From positions 806,001-870,000 of the forward strand of contig JAPZTO010000003.1 of assembly GCA_027532775.1 (NCBI GenBank): a stretch of 64,000 nucleotides of DNA. The letters run 5' to 3'. Under the pieces are notes generated by a model. That model worked only from the letters and a program-made list of their open reading frames with translations. It made no database searches and was not told the origin of the DNA. Below, one piece after another: positions 52,935 to 61,357 of this stretch. How positions within the stretch are numbered: the first letter of the stretch is position 1; the number at the start of each line of letters is the position of its first letter. This DNA is from Beijerinckiaceae bacterium. GTDB lineage: Bacteria > Pseudomonadota > Alphaproteobacteria > Rhizobiales > Beijerinckiaceae. The translations under genes and the position numbers were made by a program.

Positions 52935-53948
52935 TCAGAGCGCGCGCTGGGCCGAGGCTTCGCTCTGGCGGGCGCGGTCGATGCCGAGCTGCCGCTCGCG
53001 CAGGATCACGTAGATGCCGGCGCCCGAGACGATGGCCGCCCCGATCAGGACCAGCGTGTCCGGCAGGTCCCCGAACAGGAAATAGCCCCAGAACAGCGCG
53101 AAGATCATGCCGGTATAGTCGAACGGAGCGACGACCGAGGCCGGCGCGCGGCGATAGCTTTCGGTGAGGAAGATCTGGCCGAACCCGCCCATCACACCCG
53201 TCAGGACGAGGAACAGCGCCTGTTTCGCATCGGGGAGGACCCAGGCCCATTTCGGGTCGAAGGCCCCGCCCAGCACCGACATCATGCCGAAGGTGGTGGT
53301 CATCAGCGAGAAATAGGTGACGATGGCGGCGGTGGTTTCGGTGGCGGTCAGCCGGCGCACCTCGATCATCGCGAAGGCTGCGCAGACGGCGCCGCAGAGC
53401 GAGAAAAAGGCCCCGCGCGCCTTGGCATCGCTGCCGGAAATCGACAGGGCATCGGCGGAGAGATGCGGCCAGAGCATCACGATCACGCCGCAGAACCCGA
53501 TCAGCACGGCCGTCCAGCGATAGAGCCGGACGACCTCGCCGAGCAGCAAAGCGGCGAGCACCACGCTGAAAAGCGGTGCAGCGAAGGAGATGGCGGTGGC
53601 ATCGGGCAGGGGCAATGTGGTCAGGCCGGCAAAGCCGCAGAACATGCCGAGCGAGCCGACGAGGCCGCGCTTGATATGGCCGTAACGGTTCGTGGTGGCG
53701 AAAGCGGTCGGCAGCTTGCCGACCATCGCCATCCAGACGAAGACCGGGATCAGCGCGAAGAAGGACCGGCAGAACACGACCTGCCCGACGGGGAAGCTGT
53801 TGACCGGGCCGGTCAGCGAACCGACGATCTTCACCGAGGCGCCCATGCAGGAAAAGGCGAAGGCGGAAGCCATCTTGAACAGGATCCCGACCAGCGGGCG
53901 CTGCGGGGGCAGGGGCGGCCCGGGCAAGGGGCGATCGGGAGGAAACAT
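52935..53948 (-). CDS. DMT superfamily (EamA) transporter
   Basis: A 337-residue inner-membrane protein with about ten helices in two EamA repeats (KMASAFAFSCMGASVKIVGS, LVGSLGMFCGFAGLTTLPLP, AISFAAPLFSVVLAALLLGE for the first; VVAPFDYTGMIFALFWGYFL and LIGAAIVSGAGIYVILRERQ for the second). These export small metabolites or drugs; the substrate is unknown. It lies just upstream of the TPP riboswitch on the same strand, and readthrough is possible, but it is not itself preceded by one. Confidence 0.88.
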   Translation of the reverse strand: MFPPDRPLPGPPLPPQRPLVGILFKMASAFAFSCMGASVKIVGSLTGPVNSFPVGQVVFCRSFFALIPVFVWMAMVGKLPTAFATTNRYGHIKRGLVGSLGMFCGFAGLTTLPLPDATAISFAAPLFSVVLAALLLGEVVRLYRWTAVLIGFCGVIVMLWPHLSADALSISGSDAKARGAFFSLCGAVCAAFAMIEVRRLTATETTAAIVTYFSLMTTTFGMMSVLGGAFDPKWAWVLPDAKQALFLVLTGVMGGFGQIFLTESYRRAPASVVAPFDYTGMIFALFWGYFLFGDLPDTLVLIGAAIVSGAGIYVILRERQLGIDRARQSEASAQRAL

Positions 53949-54082
53949 GTCTGGGAATCCGTCTTGCTCCCGACCCTAGCCGGTTGTTGCAGCCGGGAAA
54001 ACCCGAAAACCGCCCTGCATGCGTGAAAAGGCTGGAGGCACCCCGTCATCAATCTGTTACAGGCTTCTGGATACTGCGCCGC

Positions 54083-54928
54083 ATGATCCAGACCGGCATG
54101 TCAGAGCGCGATTTGATTCGCCCGCGGGACGAAGCCTCCACCTATCGGGTCCGGACCCTCTTCCTCTCCGATATCCATCTCGGCACCCGCGGCTGCCAGG
54201 CCGAGGCGCTGATGGAGTTTCTCCGCGCCTATGATGCCGACACGATCTACCTCGTCGGTGATATCGTCGATGGCTGGCGCCTCAAGACGCGCTGGCACTG
54301 GCCGCAATCCCATAACGACCTCGTCCAGAAGCTGCTCCGCAAGGTGCGGAAGGGCGCCCGCATCATCTATCTGCCGGGCAATCATGACGAGTTCCTGCGC
54401 GATTATTGCGGCACCAATTTCGGCGGGATCGAGATCCTCGACCGCGTTGTCCATGAAACGGCCGCCGGCCAGCGCCTGCTCGTCCTGCATGGCGACCAGT
54501 TCGACATGGTGGTGCGCCACGCGAAATGGCTCGCCTTCCTCGGGGACGGTGCCTACACGCTGGCGCTCGGCGTCAACACCTATCTCAACCTCGTCCGCCG
54601 CAAGCTCGGCTTCCCCTATTGGTCCCTTTCCGGCTGGGCCAAGGCGAAGGTGAAGAACGCCGTCAATTTCATCGGCCGCTTCGAGGAAGTGCTGGTCAAC
54701 GAGGGCAAGCGCAGCCGCGTGGACGGGATCGTCTGCGGGCATATCCATTCCGCCGCCCTGCATGACACGCTCGGGATCCGCTATGCGAATACCGGGGACT
54801 GGGTCGAGAGCTGCACGGCCTTGGTCGAGCATTTCGACGGCGCGCTGGAATTGATCCGCTGGAACGAGCGCCGTGCGGCCTATCTCGCGACGGTTGAGCC
54901 CGAACTCCGCGTGCAGGCCGCCGAATGA
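54083..54928 (+). CDS. UDP-2,3-diacylglucosamine diphosphatase-like metallophosphoesterase
   Basis: A 281-residue calcineurin-like phosphoesterase resembling LpxH. Metal motifs in order are FLSDIHLGTRG (about 28-38), YLVGDIVDGW, YLPGNHDEFLR, LLVLHGDQFDMVV and VCGHIHSAAL. It may act on lipid A precursors or another nucleotide-linked lipid. An ATG at 54098 (MSERDL) is equally possible. Its stop overlaps the glycosyltransferase start (ATGA), which supports a joint function in an envelope glycolipid pathway. Confidence 0.85.
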   Translation: MIQTGMSERDLIRPRDEASTYRVRTLFLSDIHLGTRGCQAEALMEFLRAYDADTIYLVGDIVDGWRLKTRWHWPQSHNDLVQKLLRKVRKGARIIYLPGNHDEFLRDYCGTNFGGIEILDRVVHETAAGQRLLVLHGDQFDMVVRHAKWLAFLGDGAYTLALGVNTYLNLVRRKLGFPYWSLSGWAKAKVKNAVNFIGRFEEVLVNEGKRSRVDGIVCGHIHSAALHDTLGIRYANTGDWVESCTALVEHFDGALELIRWNERRAAYLATVEPELRVQAAE

Positions 54929-56019
54929 ACGAAGCCGGGGAATTCTCCATCGATGGCCGGCCGCTCCGGGTTCTGGTGGCCACGGATGCATGGCATCCGC
55001 AGGTCAACGGCGTCGTGCGCTCGCTCGATGCGGTGGCGCGCGAGGCACCGGCTCTCGGGGCGGAACTGCGGTTCCTGACACCGGAGGGCTATCGCGGCTT
55101 CCGCATGCCGACCTATCCGGAAATCCGCCTCTCGGTGGTCTCGCCGGGTGAGATCGCCCGGCGGATCGAGGCCGAGGCGCCGGATCACCTGCATATCGCC
55201 ACCGAAGGGCCGATCGGCCTGCTGGCGCGCCGCCATTGCCTGAAGCGGAACCTGCCCTTCACCACCTCCTATCACACCAAGTTTCCGGAATATGTCGCCG
55301 CCCGGCTGCCGGTGCCGGAAACGCTGAGCTACGCGATGCTGCGGCATTTCCACAATGCGGCGGCCGGAATCATGGTCTCGACGGCAAGCCTCGAGGCCGA
55401 TCTCGCCGGGCGCGGCTTCCGGCGGCTGATGCGCTGGTCACGCGGGGTCGATACCAACGTGTTCCGACCGGACCGCCCACGCGTGCTGGACCTGCCGCGG
55501 CCGATCTCGCTGTTTGTGGGCCGCGTCGCGGTCGAGAAGAATATCGAGGCCTTTCTCGCGCTGGACCTGCCCGGCTCGAAAGTCGTGATCGGCGACGGTC
55601 CGGCCCGGGCCAGCCTCGCTTCACGCTTCCCCGATGTCCATTTCCTCGGGCTCCGTGAGGGCGAGGCCCTCGCCGATCTCTATGCCTCGGCCGATGTCTT
55701 CGTCTTTCCGAGCCTGACCGATACATTCGGGATCGTTCTGCTGGAAGCGCTGGCTTCCGGCCTGCCGGTCGCGGCCTTCCCTGTCACCGGTCCGCTTGAC
55801 GTGATCGGCGGCCGGCCGGTCGGGGCGCTCGACATGGATCTCGGCGCGGCCGTGCAGCAGGCGCTGGCATGCCCGCGCGAAGAGTGCCGCGACCATGCGC
55901 TGCGCTACAGCTGGCGGGAAAGCGCACGGGAATTCCTCGGCAATGTCCGGCGCTGCATGGCGCCGCCGAGCGTTTACCGGAAGGCGCGGATCCGCTCCTC
56001 GGTCGAGAGCGAGGCATAG
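54925..56019 (+). CDS. Glycosyltransferase family 4 (GT-B fold)
   Basis: A 364-residue retaining glycosyltransferase. The N-terminal domain opens VLVATDAWHPQVNGVVRSLD and carries the acceptor-side TSYHTKFPEYV; the C-terminal Rossmann domain has LFVGRVAVEKNIEAFLALDL, VVIGDGPARASL and the donor-binding VFVFPSLTDTFGIVLLEALA. It resembles glycolipid mannosyl- or glucosyltransferases. The gene is coupled to the phosphoesterase upstream. Its 3' end overlaps the convergent CheZ-like gene by 46 bp. Confidence 0.9.
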   Translation: MNEAGEFSIDGRPLRVLVATDAWHPQVNGVVRSLDAVAREAPALGAELRFLTPEGYRGFRMPTYPEIRLSVVSPGEIARRIEAEAPDHLHIATEGPIGLLARRHCLKRNLPFTTSYHTKFPEYVAARLPVPETLSYAMLRHFHNAAAGIMVSTASLEADLAGRGFRRLMRWSRGVDTNVFRPDRPRVLDLPRPISLFVGRVAVEKNIEAFLALDLPGSKVVIGDGPARASLASRFPDVHFLGLREGEALADLYASADVFVFPSLTDTFGIVLLEALASGLPVAAFPVTGPLDVIGGRPVGALDMDLGAAVQQALACPREECRDHALRYSWRESAREFLGNVRRCMAPPSVYRKARIRSSVESEA

Positions 56020-56891
56020 GCGTCGCGCGCGGTTTCGGGGGCGGGCATGGGCGCAGGTGGCGCAACAGGGGCCGGCAGCGGCTCGGCCTCGAGATCCAGC
56101 AGATGCGCGCCGACCATGGTCGGTTCGACCGCAACCGCGGGTTCGAAAAAGTCGAATGTGTCGTCGATCTCGGCCTGGTTGGCATCGCTCATCCAGATAT
56201 CGGAGGAGCGGACCGCAGGCGGCGGAGCGTCAAGCTCCTCGATCATCTTCTCGTCGGCCTGGAAATCCTCGGCAAGGCCGGTGGCTTCGAGGATCGATTT
56301 CAGCCGCTCGTCGAGGAAGCGCAGCGCGTCCACGACCTTGCGGATCCGCTGGGCTGTAAGGTCCTGGAAGCCGCAGGCGGTGTAGATCTCGGTGGCGCAG
56401 GCATCGAGCATGTCGCAATCGGCGAGATCGCCGCTTTGCTGCTCGCGTTTCGTCCAGGCATATTCCTGGATGCGCTCGGCGGCGGAGAGGATATTCGATG
56501 TCGCCTTTTCCGTGGTCGCGACCACGGCGTCGAGTTCGTCGGAGGCCGAGCTGTATTGCGTGGCCGTCACGCCGTCATGGCGGATCTGCCGGATTTCGCG
56601 CTCGGCGCGGGCAATGGCGCGGGCCATTTCGATGATGTCGCCCTGCAGCCGTTCGTAGGGCAATGGCTGGGCGGTATGGACAACCGGCGCCGGAGCGCCG
56701 ACGGCCGGCGCGTCGATGAGCTGACGCTGCAGGCGCTCGATCGCGCCGAGCACCATCGCCGTATCCGCCTGGCGGTTGCGCCGGGCATATTCCTGCAGGA
56801 ACCAGCGGCCACGCGCCGTTTCCATGACAGCAGCCTCGATTTGCTCGTAGGCGTGCTCGTGATCCGGCGGCTGGACGATCATCGACGACAT
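55974..56891 (-). CDS. CheZ-like protein phosphatase
   Basis: A 305-residue protein related to the chemotaxis phosphatase CheZ, which dephosphorylates CheY-P. The signature helix CGFQDLTAQRIRKVVDALRFL (about 172-192) contains the Gln/Asp active-site pair (QDLT). An N-terminal helical region (1-120) and an acidic, Pro-rich C-terminal tail (about 205-305) surround it, consistent with a long helical hairpin and a CheY-docking tail. No che or flagellar genes are in the window. The 3' end overlaps the glycosyltransferase gene by 46 bp. Confidence 0.8.
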   Translation of the reverse strand: MSSMIVQPPDHEHAYEQIEAAVMETARGRWFLQEYARRNRQADTAMVLGAIERLQRQLIDAPAVGAPAPVVHTAQPLPYERLQGDIIEMARAIARAEREIRQIRHDGVTATQYSSASDELDAVVATTEKATSNILSAAERIQEYAWTKREQQSGDLADCDMLDACATEIYTACGFQDLTAQRIRKVVDALRFLDERLKSILEATGLAEDFQADEKMIEELDAPPPAVRSSDIWMSDANQAEIDDTFDFFEPAVAVEPTMVGAHLLDLEAEPLPAPVAPPAPMPAPETARDAYASLSTEERIRAFR

Positions 56892-57092
56892 GCGCGCCCC
56901 CTCCGGGCAAGCAGATATCTGGTTTCCGGGCGTGATTCCCGCATGATCGCGAGCGTGCCCTTAAACAGTTAATGGGCGCTTAGCGCGCGTTGTCCCGTGG
57001 CTGTGGCGTCGCCGTCCTTGCCGCTGCGGGAGGCGGATGTTAGCTCTCCGTTAACGAATGGCGCGCTCCAGCCTGCGCCGTCACGGGGTGCC

Positions 57093-58232
57093 ATGGCCAT
57101 ACCGCATGCCCAGTTCGCGAAGGGGGAAGCCGGGGAAGGGATTATCCGGCTCGACGGATCGTGGGATGCAAGCCATGGCGATGAGCTGGAGCGGCTCGTC
57201 GCCGAGATGGCCGAAGCCGCCGCCCATCATGACGGCGCCCTCGTCGTCATCCTCGACCGGCTCGTCGCGCTCGATACGCTCGGAGCCTATCTCGTGTTCC
57301 GGCTCCGCAACCGGCTCGCCGAAGCGGGCCGTTCGGTCCGGATCGAGGGTGCTACGGAAAGCCAGAAGATCCTCATCGACGAGGTGTCTTTCGCGCAACC
57401 GCCGGCCGCCGGAGACCGCCGCTCCCTCGCGCCCGCCTATGACATGCTGTCGGATATCGGCGAGGCCGTGGTGGATGCCGGGCGGGACCTGTCGAATGGC
57501 GTCGCCTTTTTCGGTGCCGTTGTCGCCGCGTTCGGGCGCCTGCTGACCGGGCGGACGAGGCTGCGCATCGCCTCGGTTGTCACGCAGCTCGAGCGGGTCG
57601 GCCTGCGCTCGGTGCCGATCATCATGCTGATCTCGTTCCTGGTCGGGGCCATCATCGCGCAGCAATCGATCTTCCAGCTCAGGACCTTCGGCACCGTGCA
57701 GTTCGTGGCCGACCTGCTCGGCATCCTTGTGCTGCGCGAACTGGCCGTGCTGCTGACGGCGATCATGATTGCCGGGCGGTCCGGCTCGTCCTTCACCGCC
57801 GAGCTTGGGTCAATGAAGATGCGCGAGGAGGTCGATGCCCTCCAGACGATGGGGCTCGATCCGCTCGAGGTGCTGGTCGTTCCCCGCATTCTCGCGCTGA
57901 TGATCGCCCTGCCGCTGCTGACTTTCCTCGCGGCCATGGCCGGCATTGCCGGCGGGGCGGTGGTGGCCTTCTTCTATGGCGGTGTCAGTTCGGATGTGTT
58001 CTTCTCGCGGCTGCAGAACGCGATCGGTTTCAATACCTTCATGGTGGGCATGATCAAGGCACCGTTCATGGCGCTGGTGATCGGGCTCATCGCCTGCATC
58101 GAGGGTTTCGCCGTGCGCGGCAGCGCGGAATCGCTCGGCAGCCACACAACCGCCTCGGTGGTGAAGTCCATCTTCGTGGTGATTGTGGTGGACGGGATGT
58201 TCGCGATGTTCTTCGCAGCGATCAACTATTGA
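57093..58232 (+). CDS. MlaE-family ABC permease with N-terminal STAS domain
   Basis: A 379-residue permease of the Mla-type lipid transport system. The first ~95 residues form a STAS domain (IIRLDGSWDASHGDELERLV, RSVRIEGATESQKI), fused as in many alphaproteobacteria, followed by five to six transmembrane helices (IIMLISFLVGAIIAQQSIFQ, AIMIAGRSGSSFTAELGSMK). It moves phospholipids between inner membrane and MCE protein. An in-frame GTG at 56997 could add 32 residues; GGGG before ATG 57093 favours the shorter start. Confidence 0.9.
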   Translation: MAIPHAQFAKGEAGEGIIRLDGSWDASHGDELERLVAEMAEAAAHHDGALVVILDRLVALDTLGAYLVFRLRNRLAEAGRSVRIEGATESQKILIDEVSFAQPPAAGDRRSLAPAYDMLSDIGEAVVDAGRDLSNGVAFFGAVVAAFGRLLTGRTRLRIASVVTQLERVGLRSVPIIMLISFLVGAIIAQQSIFQLRTFGTVQFVADLLGILVLRELAVLLTAIMIAGRSGSSFTAELGSMKMREEVDALQTMGLDPLEVLVVPRILALMIALPLLTFLAAMAGIAGGAVVAFFYGGVSSDVFFSRLQNAIGFNTFMVGMIKAPFMALVIGLIACIEGFAVRGSAESLGSHTTASVVKSIFVVIVVDGMFAMFFAAINY

Positions 58233-58239
58233 GGCGGGC

Positions 58240-59085
58240 ATGAGCATTTTCAGCCGGCCCGACCCCGCCAATGAACGCCCCGATCTGCCGCCCGAACTGG
58301 GATTGCCGATCATCGAGATCCGGGACCTCACGGTGGGGTTTGGCGAGCGGCTCATCATGGACGGGCTCGAACTGGATGTCCGGCGGGGCGAGATTCTCGG
58401 TGTCGTCGGTGCCTCGGGCACGGGCAAGTCGGTCCTGCTGCGGACGATCATCGGCCTTGTCCATCAGCGGAAGGGCAGGGTGCGGGTTTTCGGGCATGAC
58501 ATGGCCCAGCTGACGCCGCAGCGCCGTCGGTTGATCGAGCGGCGCTGGGGCGTGTTGTTCCAGCATGGCGCCCTGTTTTCCTCGCTCACCGTGAAGCAGA
58601 ACATCCAGTTTCCGATGCGGGAATATCTCGATCTCTCTGAATCGCTGCTCGACGAGATGGCAATGGTGAAGCTGCGCCTTGTCGGGCTTAAGCCGGAGGC
58701 TGCGGAGCGGTTTCCTTCGGAACTTTCCGGCGGCATGATCAAGCGCGTCGCCCTGGCCCGCGCTCTCGCACTCGACCCGGAAATCGTGTTTCTCGACGAG
58801 CCGACTTCCGGCCTCGATCCGATCGGCGCGGCTGATTTCGACGAGTTGATCGCCACCCTGCAGAAGACTTTGGGCCTCACCGTTTTCATGGTAACGCATG
58901 ATCTCGATAGTCTTGCGGGCATCTGTGATCGTATTGCCGCGCTCGGGGATGGCCGCGTTCTTCACACCGGACCACTGGATGAGATGAAAAAGCAATCCCA
59001 TCCCTGGCTTCAGGCGTATTTCAACGGAGTGCGCGCCCGCGCGAGCCATGTGTACACGCAACCGGCCGGCGGCCGGGTGACGTGA
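58240..59085 (+). CDS. MlaF-family ABC transporter ATP-binding protein
   Basis: A 281-residue ATPase. Walker A is GASGTGKS, the Q-loop GVLFQHGALFSSLT (the F/G-H-GALF form typical of MlaF), the signature ELSGGMIKRVALARAL and Walker B IVFLDEPTSGLDPIG. ATG 58240 lies 7 bp after the permease stop with GAGGCGG as ribosome site. It powers the lipid transporter encoded with the neighbouring genes. Confidence 0.93.
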   Translation: MSIFSRPDPANERPDLPPELGLPIIEIRDLTVGFGERLIMDGLELDVRRGEILGVVGASGTGKSVLLRTIIGLVHQRKGRVRVFGHDMAQLTPQRRRLIERRWGVLFQHGALFSSLTVKQNIQFPMREYLDLSESLLDEMAMVKLRLVGLKPEAAERFPSELSGGMIKRVALARALALDPEIVFLDEPTSGLDPIGAADFDELIATLQKTLGLTVFMVTHDLDSLAGICDRIAALGDGRVLHTGPLDEMKKQSHPWLQAYFNGVRARASHVYTQPAGGRVT

Positions 59086-59153
59086 GTTTTTGAACGCATT
59101 TTCGGGACAACCGGCATTCGCTGGCCTGAGAATGCCCTGGAACGGGGAGCCTG

Positions 59154-60476
59154 ATGGAAAACCGCGCGAACTATGCCCTGGTCGGGCTATTCACGCTGGC
59201 TGTCATCGCCGGTGTCTTCGGGTTCGTCTACTGGTTCAAGCGTGCGGGCGAGAACGGCGACCGTTCCGCCTATCGCATCGTGTTTGTCGGCTCGGTTTCC
59301 GGCCTGTCGAAAGGGTCGGTTGTCCGGTTCAACGGGCTCCGGGTTGGCGAGGTGACCGCGATCGAGATCATGCCCGCCGATCCCGGGAAGGTGATGGCCA
59401 CGATCGAGGTTGACCGCCAGACGCCGATCCGGACCGATACAAGGGCTCGCCTCGAATACCAGGGGTTGACCGGCGTCGCCTCCGTGCAACTCACCGGCGG
59501 GGCCGGCAACGCCCCCGCCCTGACCAGCGCCGATCCCAGCGGCCGGCCGCTGCTCTTCGCCGACCGGTCCGACTACCAGGATATTCTCGAGACGTTGCAG
59601 AGGCTCTCCGGCAAGGTCGATTCCGTGCTCACCCGTGCGGACAACCTGATGGCGCAGAGCGAAGGGTCCGTCGTCGCCACGGTGAAGAATGTCGAGGCCT
59701 TTTCAAAGGCGCTCGCCGACAATTCCTCCGGCGTGGCCTCCTTCCTCGCCAATGTCGGCGAGATGAGCCAGAAGGTCGGCTCGCTCTCGCTCCGGCTCGA
59801 ACGGTTCGTCGATCAGGCCGAAGGTCTGGTCCGGGCGGTGGATGCCAACGAGGTCAACCGGGCCGTCCGGAACATTGCCGCCTTCTCGGAAGCCCTCGGC
59901 GAGGGACGGCAGAACGTCACGGCGATGCTCAACGACACTGCGCAACTGGCGAAGTCGCTCAATGCCAGCGCCGGCAAGCTGGATACCGCTCTGGACGAGA
60001 TTTCGCGCGTGGCCCGCGCCCTCGACAGCCAGAAGATTGCCGGCACGCTGGATGGCGTGCAGAAATTCTCCGATGCGCTCGGCCGCAATGCCGAGGGTGT
60101 CGACCAGACGATCCGCGAGATCGGCCGCATCACCGACAGGGTCGGCCAGGCAGCGAACCGGCTCGACAATGTGATGGCCGGTGCCGAGAAGTTTCTCGGC
60201 TCGGGCCAGGACGGGCAGATGTCCGGGCTGATGAACGAGATTGCCGAGACAGCGAAGAGCATCCGCGTGCTGGCGGCCAATCTCGACAAGCGGACCACCG
60301 AGATCACCGCCGGCATCAACCGCTTCACTGGGCCGGGCCTCCGGGATATCGAGGCGCTGGCGGCCGAATCGCGCAAGGCGGTTTCCGATCTCTCGCGGGC
60401 AGTGCGCTCGCTGGAGCGAAACCCTTCGCAATTGCTCTTTGGCGGCCAATCCAATATCCCCGAATACAGGCGATAG
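59154..60476 (+). CDS. MlaD/MCE domain lipid-binding protein
   Basis: A 440-residue membrane-anchored MCE protein. One transmembrane helix (about 9-26, VGLFTLAVIAGVFGFVYW) is followed by the MCE domain (about 40-120, RIVFVGSVSGLSKGSVVRFN to LEYQGLTGVASVQLTGG) and a long helical region (about 140-420) with repeated heptad-like segments, suggesting an oligomeric periplasmic tube or tether. It delivers lipids between the MlaEF complex and the outer membrane. GGGGAGCCTG precedes the ATG. Confidence 0.92.
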   Translation: MENRANYALVGLFTLAVIAGVFGFVYWFKRAGENGDRSAYRIVFVGSVSGLSKGSVVRFNGLRVGEVTAIEIMPADPGKVMATIEVDRQTPIRTDTRARLEYQGLTGVASVQLTGGAGNAPALTSADPSGRPLLFADRSDYQDILETLQRLSGKVDSVLTRADNLMAQSEGSVVATVKNVEAFSKALADNSSGVASFLANVGEMSQKVGSLSLRLERFVDQAEGLVRAVDANEVNRAVRNIAAFSEALGEGRQNVTAMLNDTAQLAKSLNASAGKLDTALDEISRVARALDSQKIAGTLDGVQKFSDALGRNAEGVDQTIREIGRITDRVGQAANRLDNVMAGAEKFLGSGQDGQMSGLMNEIAETAKSIRVLAANLDKRTTEITAGINRFTGPGLRDIEALAAESRKAVSDLSRAVRSLERNPSQLLFGGQSNIPEYRR

Positions 60477-60515
60477 GGCTTGGGGATGGTTGGTCGCGTG
60501 CGATTGGTTTCGGGG

Positions 60516-61094
60516 ATGAGGGCGGGAGCGATGCTGCGTATCGCCGCTCTGGGCCTGCTGCTGGCGGGTTGCGCATCCGGCGCGGCACCGACCACCTATG
60601 ACCTGACGGCCCCCGGCGATGTCGGCGCTTCGGGCCGGGGCCGCGGCCTTCTCGTCGTGGCCGAGCCGCAGGCGCTGCAAGCCTTCGATTCACAGCGCAT
60701 CGTCATCACCACGCGCGACGGCAGCATCGCCTATCTGCCGGATGCGCAATGGGCCGACCGCCTTCCGAAACTGCTGCAGGTTCGGCTGATCCAGACTTTC
60801 GAGAATGGCCAGCGCATCAAGGCGGTGGGCCGGCCGGGGGATCGGCTGGTGCCGGCGGCGCAGCTGAATTCCGAGATCCGCCGGTTCGGGCTCGACGAGC
60901 GGACCGGCGAGGCCGTGGTCGAGGTGTCGGTGAAGATCGTCAATGACCGCTCGGGCCGGATCCTGGCCGGGCAGGTCTTCTCCCAGCGCGTGGCCGGTGG
61001 CGGCGTTTCCGGCGCGGCTGCGACGGCGGCTCTGGACGTGGCCAACCAGGCGCTGCTGCGCGATATCGTGCGCTGGGTTTCCGCCCGGATCTGA
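60516..61094 (+). CDS. ABC-type transport auxiliary lipoprotein (MlaC/PqiC-like partner)
   Basis: A 192-residue lipoprotein of the ABC_trans_aux (DUF330/PqiC-like) family. The lipobox is LLLAGC, and TTYDLTAPG and AQWADRLPKLLQVRLIQTFE are family-like. It completes the lipid transport operon at the outer-membrane side. Start codons at 60516 and 60531 are both possible. It ends before the GC hairpin array, which probably terminates the operon. Confidence 0.85.
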   Translation: MRAGAMLRIAALGLLLAGCASGAAPTTYDLTAPGDVGASGRGRGLLVVAEPQALQAFDSQRIVITTRDGSIAYLPDAQWADRLPKLLQVRLIQTFENGQRIKAVGRPGDRLVPAAQLNSEIRRFGLDERTGEAVVEVSVKIVNDRSGRILAGQVFSQRVAGGGVSGAAATAALDVANQALLRDIVRWVSARI

Positions 61095-61240
61095 GAACTC
61101 TCCCTTTCCTGCGCGAAACCTTGCCTTGCCGCAAGGATGCTGGCCTGTCGGAAAACCGGACAGGTTCCGGCTTTATTGTCCCAACAATCAGACAGGGTGT
61201 GCGGTGCCTCTCTCCGGCGCATGGCCCCGGCATGGCAACA

Positions 61241-61327
61241 GCGGCCGCAGCCGCCTCTTCCAGACGTGACAAGGGCGGCCGCAGCCGCCCTCTTGTTCAC
61301 ATCGGGAGGCGGCCGAAGCCGCCTGTT
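61241..61327. repeat. Array of three GC hairpins with an exact 34-bp period, terminators in both directions
   Basis: GCGGCCG(C/A)AGCCGC occurs at 61241, 61275 and 61309, exactly 34 bp apart. Copies 1 and 2 are followed by CTCTT on the plus strand; copy 3 forms GGCGGC-TTCG-GCCGCC on the minus strand, an extra-stable UUCG loop. Copy 2 is an 8-bp perfect stem (61272-61279 with 61284-61291) ending in TCTTG. The array lies between two convergent units, the lipid transport operon and the GPR-like gene. Confidence 0.75.
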
Positions 61328-61357
61328 GCCGGGCTCACTCAGCCGCGATCTGGCGGA

